From Muribaculaceae bacterium (GTDB taxonomy: Bacteria; Bacteroidota; Bacteroidia; Bacteroidales; Muribaculaceae), in assembly GCA_021443235.1 (NCBI GenBank), contig JABUUJ010000044.1, positions 12,958 through 19,531 on the forward strand: DNA of 6,574 nucleotides, read 5' to 3'. The notes under the pieces were generated by a model. The model was not told the origin of the DNA. It was given only the letters and a program-made list of their open reading frames with translations, and made no database searches. Numbering within the stretch: the stretch's first letter is position 1; each line of letters opens with the position of its first letter. This document shows positions 5,975 to 6,574 of the stretch, piece by piece. Made by a program: the position numbers and the translations under genes.

Positions 5975-6310
5975 TTATGCTTTCTTGGGCATGAGCTCGT
6001 TCATCTTCTTTGCCACTTCCTCAAGGGCCTTGGTCATCAGCTCTGTGATGCCATTAACCACTGCCTTGGCGTGGGCGTTGCGGGCTTTCTTATACTCCTT
6101 GATGCTCGCAAAGTCCTTAGGCAGCTGCTTGAACGGCTCGCTCACGCGATTCACTGCCTCCGACTGAAGAAGCGCCATGTCAAGCACCAGCTTGTCCCAG
6201 TTCTCATACTGTGCCTCGTCGCCGATGGTCTCGGCCAGAAAGATGCATTCACCAGCAACCTCGCCACATGTGCGGCATATTGCCTTTTTCAGTTGTCTTT
6301 TGTTTGCCAT
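5975..6310 (-). CDS. Small helical hypothetical protein with N-terminal cysteines
   Basis: A 111-aa protein that I do not recognise by function. It has a basic N-terminus (MANKRQLKKA), three cysteines close together (Cys12, Cys15, Cys22; a CRTC pair, then GEVAGEC), and an otherwise alpha-helical, charged composition with a Lys-rich end (KKMNELMPKKA). No signal peptide or membrane segment is visible, so it is probably cytosolic. Three cysteines with a CxxC pair might bind a metal or be redox active, but that is speculation. It is the first gene of a probable three-gene operon with the acyltransferase and the amidase. ATG start is preceded by an A-rich leader (AAACAACAAAACAAAGACAG); I found no clean promoter match in the 195-nt gap before it. 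The coding frame looks real: it fits the packed operon and has ordinary codon use. Confidence 0.75.
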   Translation of the reverse strand: MANKRQLKKAICRTCGEVAGECIFLAETIGDEAQYENWDKLVLDMALLQSEAVNRVSEPFKQLPKDFASIKEYKKARNAHAKAVVNGITELMTKALEEVAKKMNELMPKKA

Positions 6311-6458
6311 GTCTCTGTCTTTGTTTTGTTGTTTAAATGTCTTTTTCTATTTAATGTGTAAAATTACATAAAAATTGCGTAACCACCACTATGTTTCCAA
6401 CAAATAATTAACCGAAATCGCAAAAAACTATTTTTTCGGCATTTTTTTTACAAAATAT

Positions 6459-6489
6459 TTTGCCAGTCCAAAAAAAAGTGTTACCTTTG
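6459..6489 (+). promoter_or_regulatory. Sigma-ABfr promoter of tRNA-Glu
   Basis: TTTG (6459-6462), 19 bp, then TACCTTTG (6482-6489) match the Bacteroidota consensus exactly; the -7 box is identical to that before cdsA. The tRNA begins 16 bp after the box, so a short 5' leader of roughly 10 nt is expected to be removed by RNase P. Confidence 0.85.
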
Positions 6490-6505
6490 CACTCACAAAC
6501 AAAAT

Positions 6506-6574
6506 GGTGATATCGTCTAGTGGTCTAGGACGCCGCCCTCTCACGGCGGAAACCAGGGTTCGAGTCCCTGTTTC
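6506..6574 (+). tRNA. tRNA-Glu (anticodon CUC), cut by the window end
   Basis: The cloverleaf can be traced base by base. Acceptor 5' strand is GGTGATA (6506-6512); D stem GTCT/GGAC (6515-6518, 6528-6531); anticodon stem CCGCC/GGCGG (6533-6537, 6545-6549) around loop CTCTCAC with anticodon CTC at 6540-6542; T stem CAGGG/CCCTG (6554-6558, 6566-6570) with TTCGAGT loop. The anticodon arm is nearly the same as in E. coli tRNA-Glu, with C in place of U at position 34. Only four bases of the 3' acceptor strand are in view; three more plus the discriminator, and CCA if encoded, lie outside. One acceptor pair (position 6-67) is T-T in this reading. It reads GAG codons. Confidence 0.93.

Noticed and set aside
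5966..5977. Direct repeat of GGTTAT beside the stop codon of the 111-aa gene
   Set aside because: Only two short copies; too little to call a repeat element.
6311..6405. Promoter for the 111-aa gene
   Set aside because: I looked on the minus strand for TTTG plus TAnnTTTG at 19-21 bp. TAATTTTA (6366-6359) is close to a -7 box but has no TTTG at the right distance, so I do not call it.
6412..6449. CCGAAA (6412-6417) and TTTCGG (6434-6439) with a following T-run, as a plus-strand terminator
   Set aside because: The stem is short and A/T-rich, and no plus-strand gene in view ends there; long A and T runs make this likely by chance. It may only add DNA curvature upstream of the tRNA promoter.
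1..6574. CRISPR array, transposase, phage, toxin-antitoxin or defence system
   Set aside because: No spaced direct repeats and no protein with such motifs were found on either strand; the genes are housekeeping or envelope genes.

Overview
The window looks like ordinary chromosomal DNA from a member of the Bacteroidota, most likely order Bacteroidales. Four things point there. Two stretches match the Bacteroidota sigma-ABfr promoter consensus (TTTG, about 20 bp, then TAnnTTTG). The leaders before start codons are A-rich and lack a strong Shine-Dalgarno. The DUF3332 lipoprotein and the long divergent PurM homologue are of the type found in this phylum. Coding DNA is fairly GC-rich, while intergenic DNA is very AT-rich. 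I cannot assign a family or genus with confidence.

Layout, left to right. Positions 1-482 hold no convincing gene. There is a GC-richer, hairpin-rich segment at about 10-107, then AT-rich DNA with several inverted repeats, and then two back-to-back terminator-like hairpins at 382-418 and 421-453. Positions 483-6310 hold seven genes, all on the minus strand.

Read in transcription order, the first three genes are a 111-aa conserved-type hypothetical protein, a short PlsC-type acyltransferase and a YafV/Nit2-type omega-amidase. Their gaps are 22 and 17 nt, so they look like one operon. A clear promoter at 4547-4578 then starts a second operon of four genes: cdsA, purM-like, an MltF-like lytic transglycosylase lipoprotein and a DUF3332 lipoprotein. 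The gaps in this operon are 9, 9 and 35 nt, and it ends at a strong intrinsic terminator at 421-453. At the right edge, a tRNA-Glu(CUC) with its own promoter faces the other way and runs off the window.

The joint theme is envelope and housekeeping metabolism. The acyltransferase and CdsA belong to phospholipid synthesis (phosphatidate and CDP-diacylglycerol). MltF remodels peptidoglycan from the outer membrane. PurM serves purine synthesis, and the omega-amidase clears 2-oxo acid amides. I see no phage, transposase, CRISPR, toxin-antitoxin or defence genes. The parts least explained by known genes are the left intergenic region (possible structured repeat and small RNA) and the 111-aa protein.
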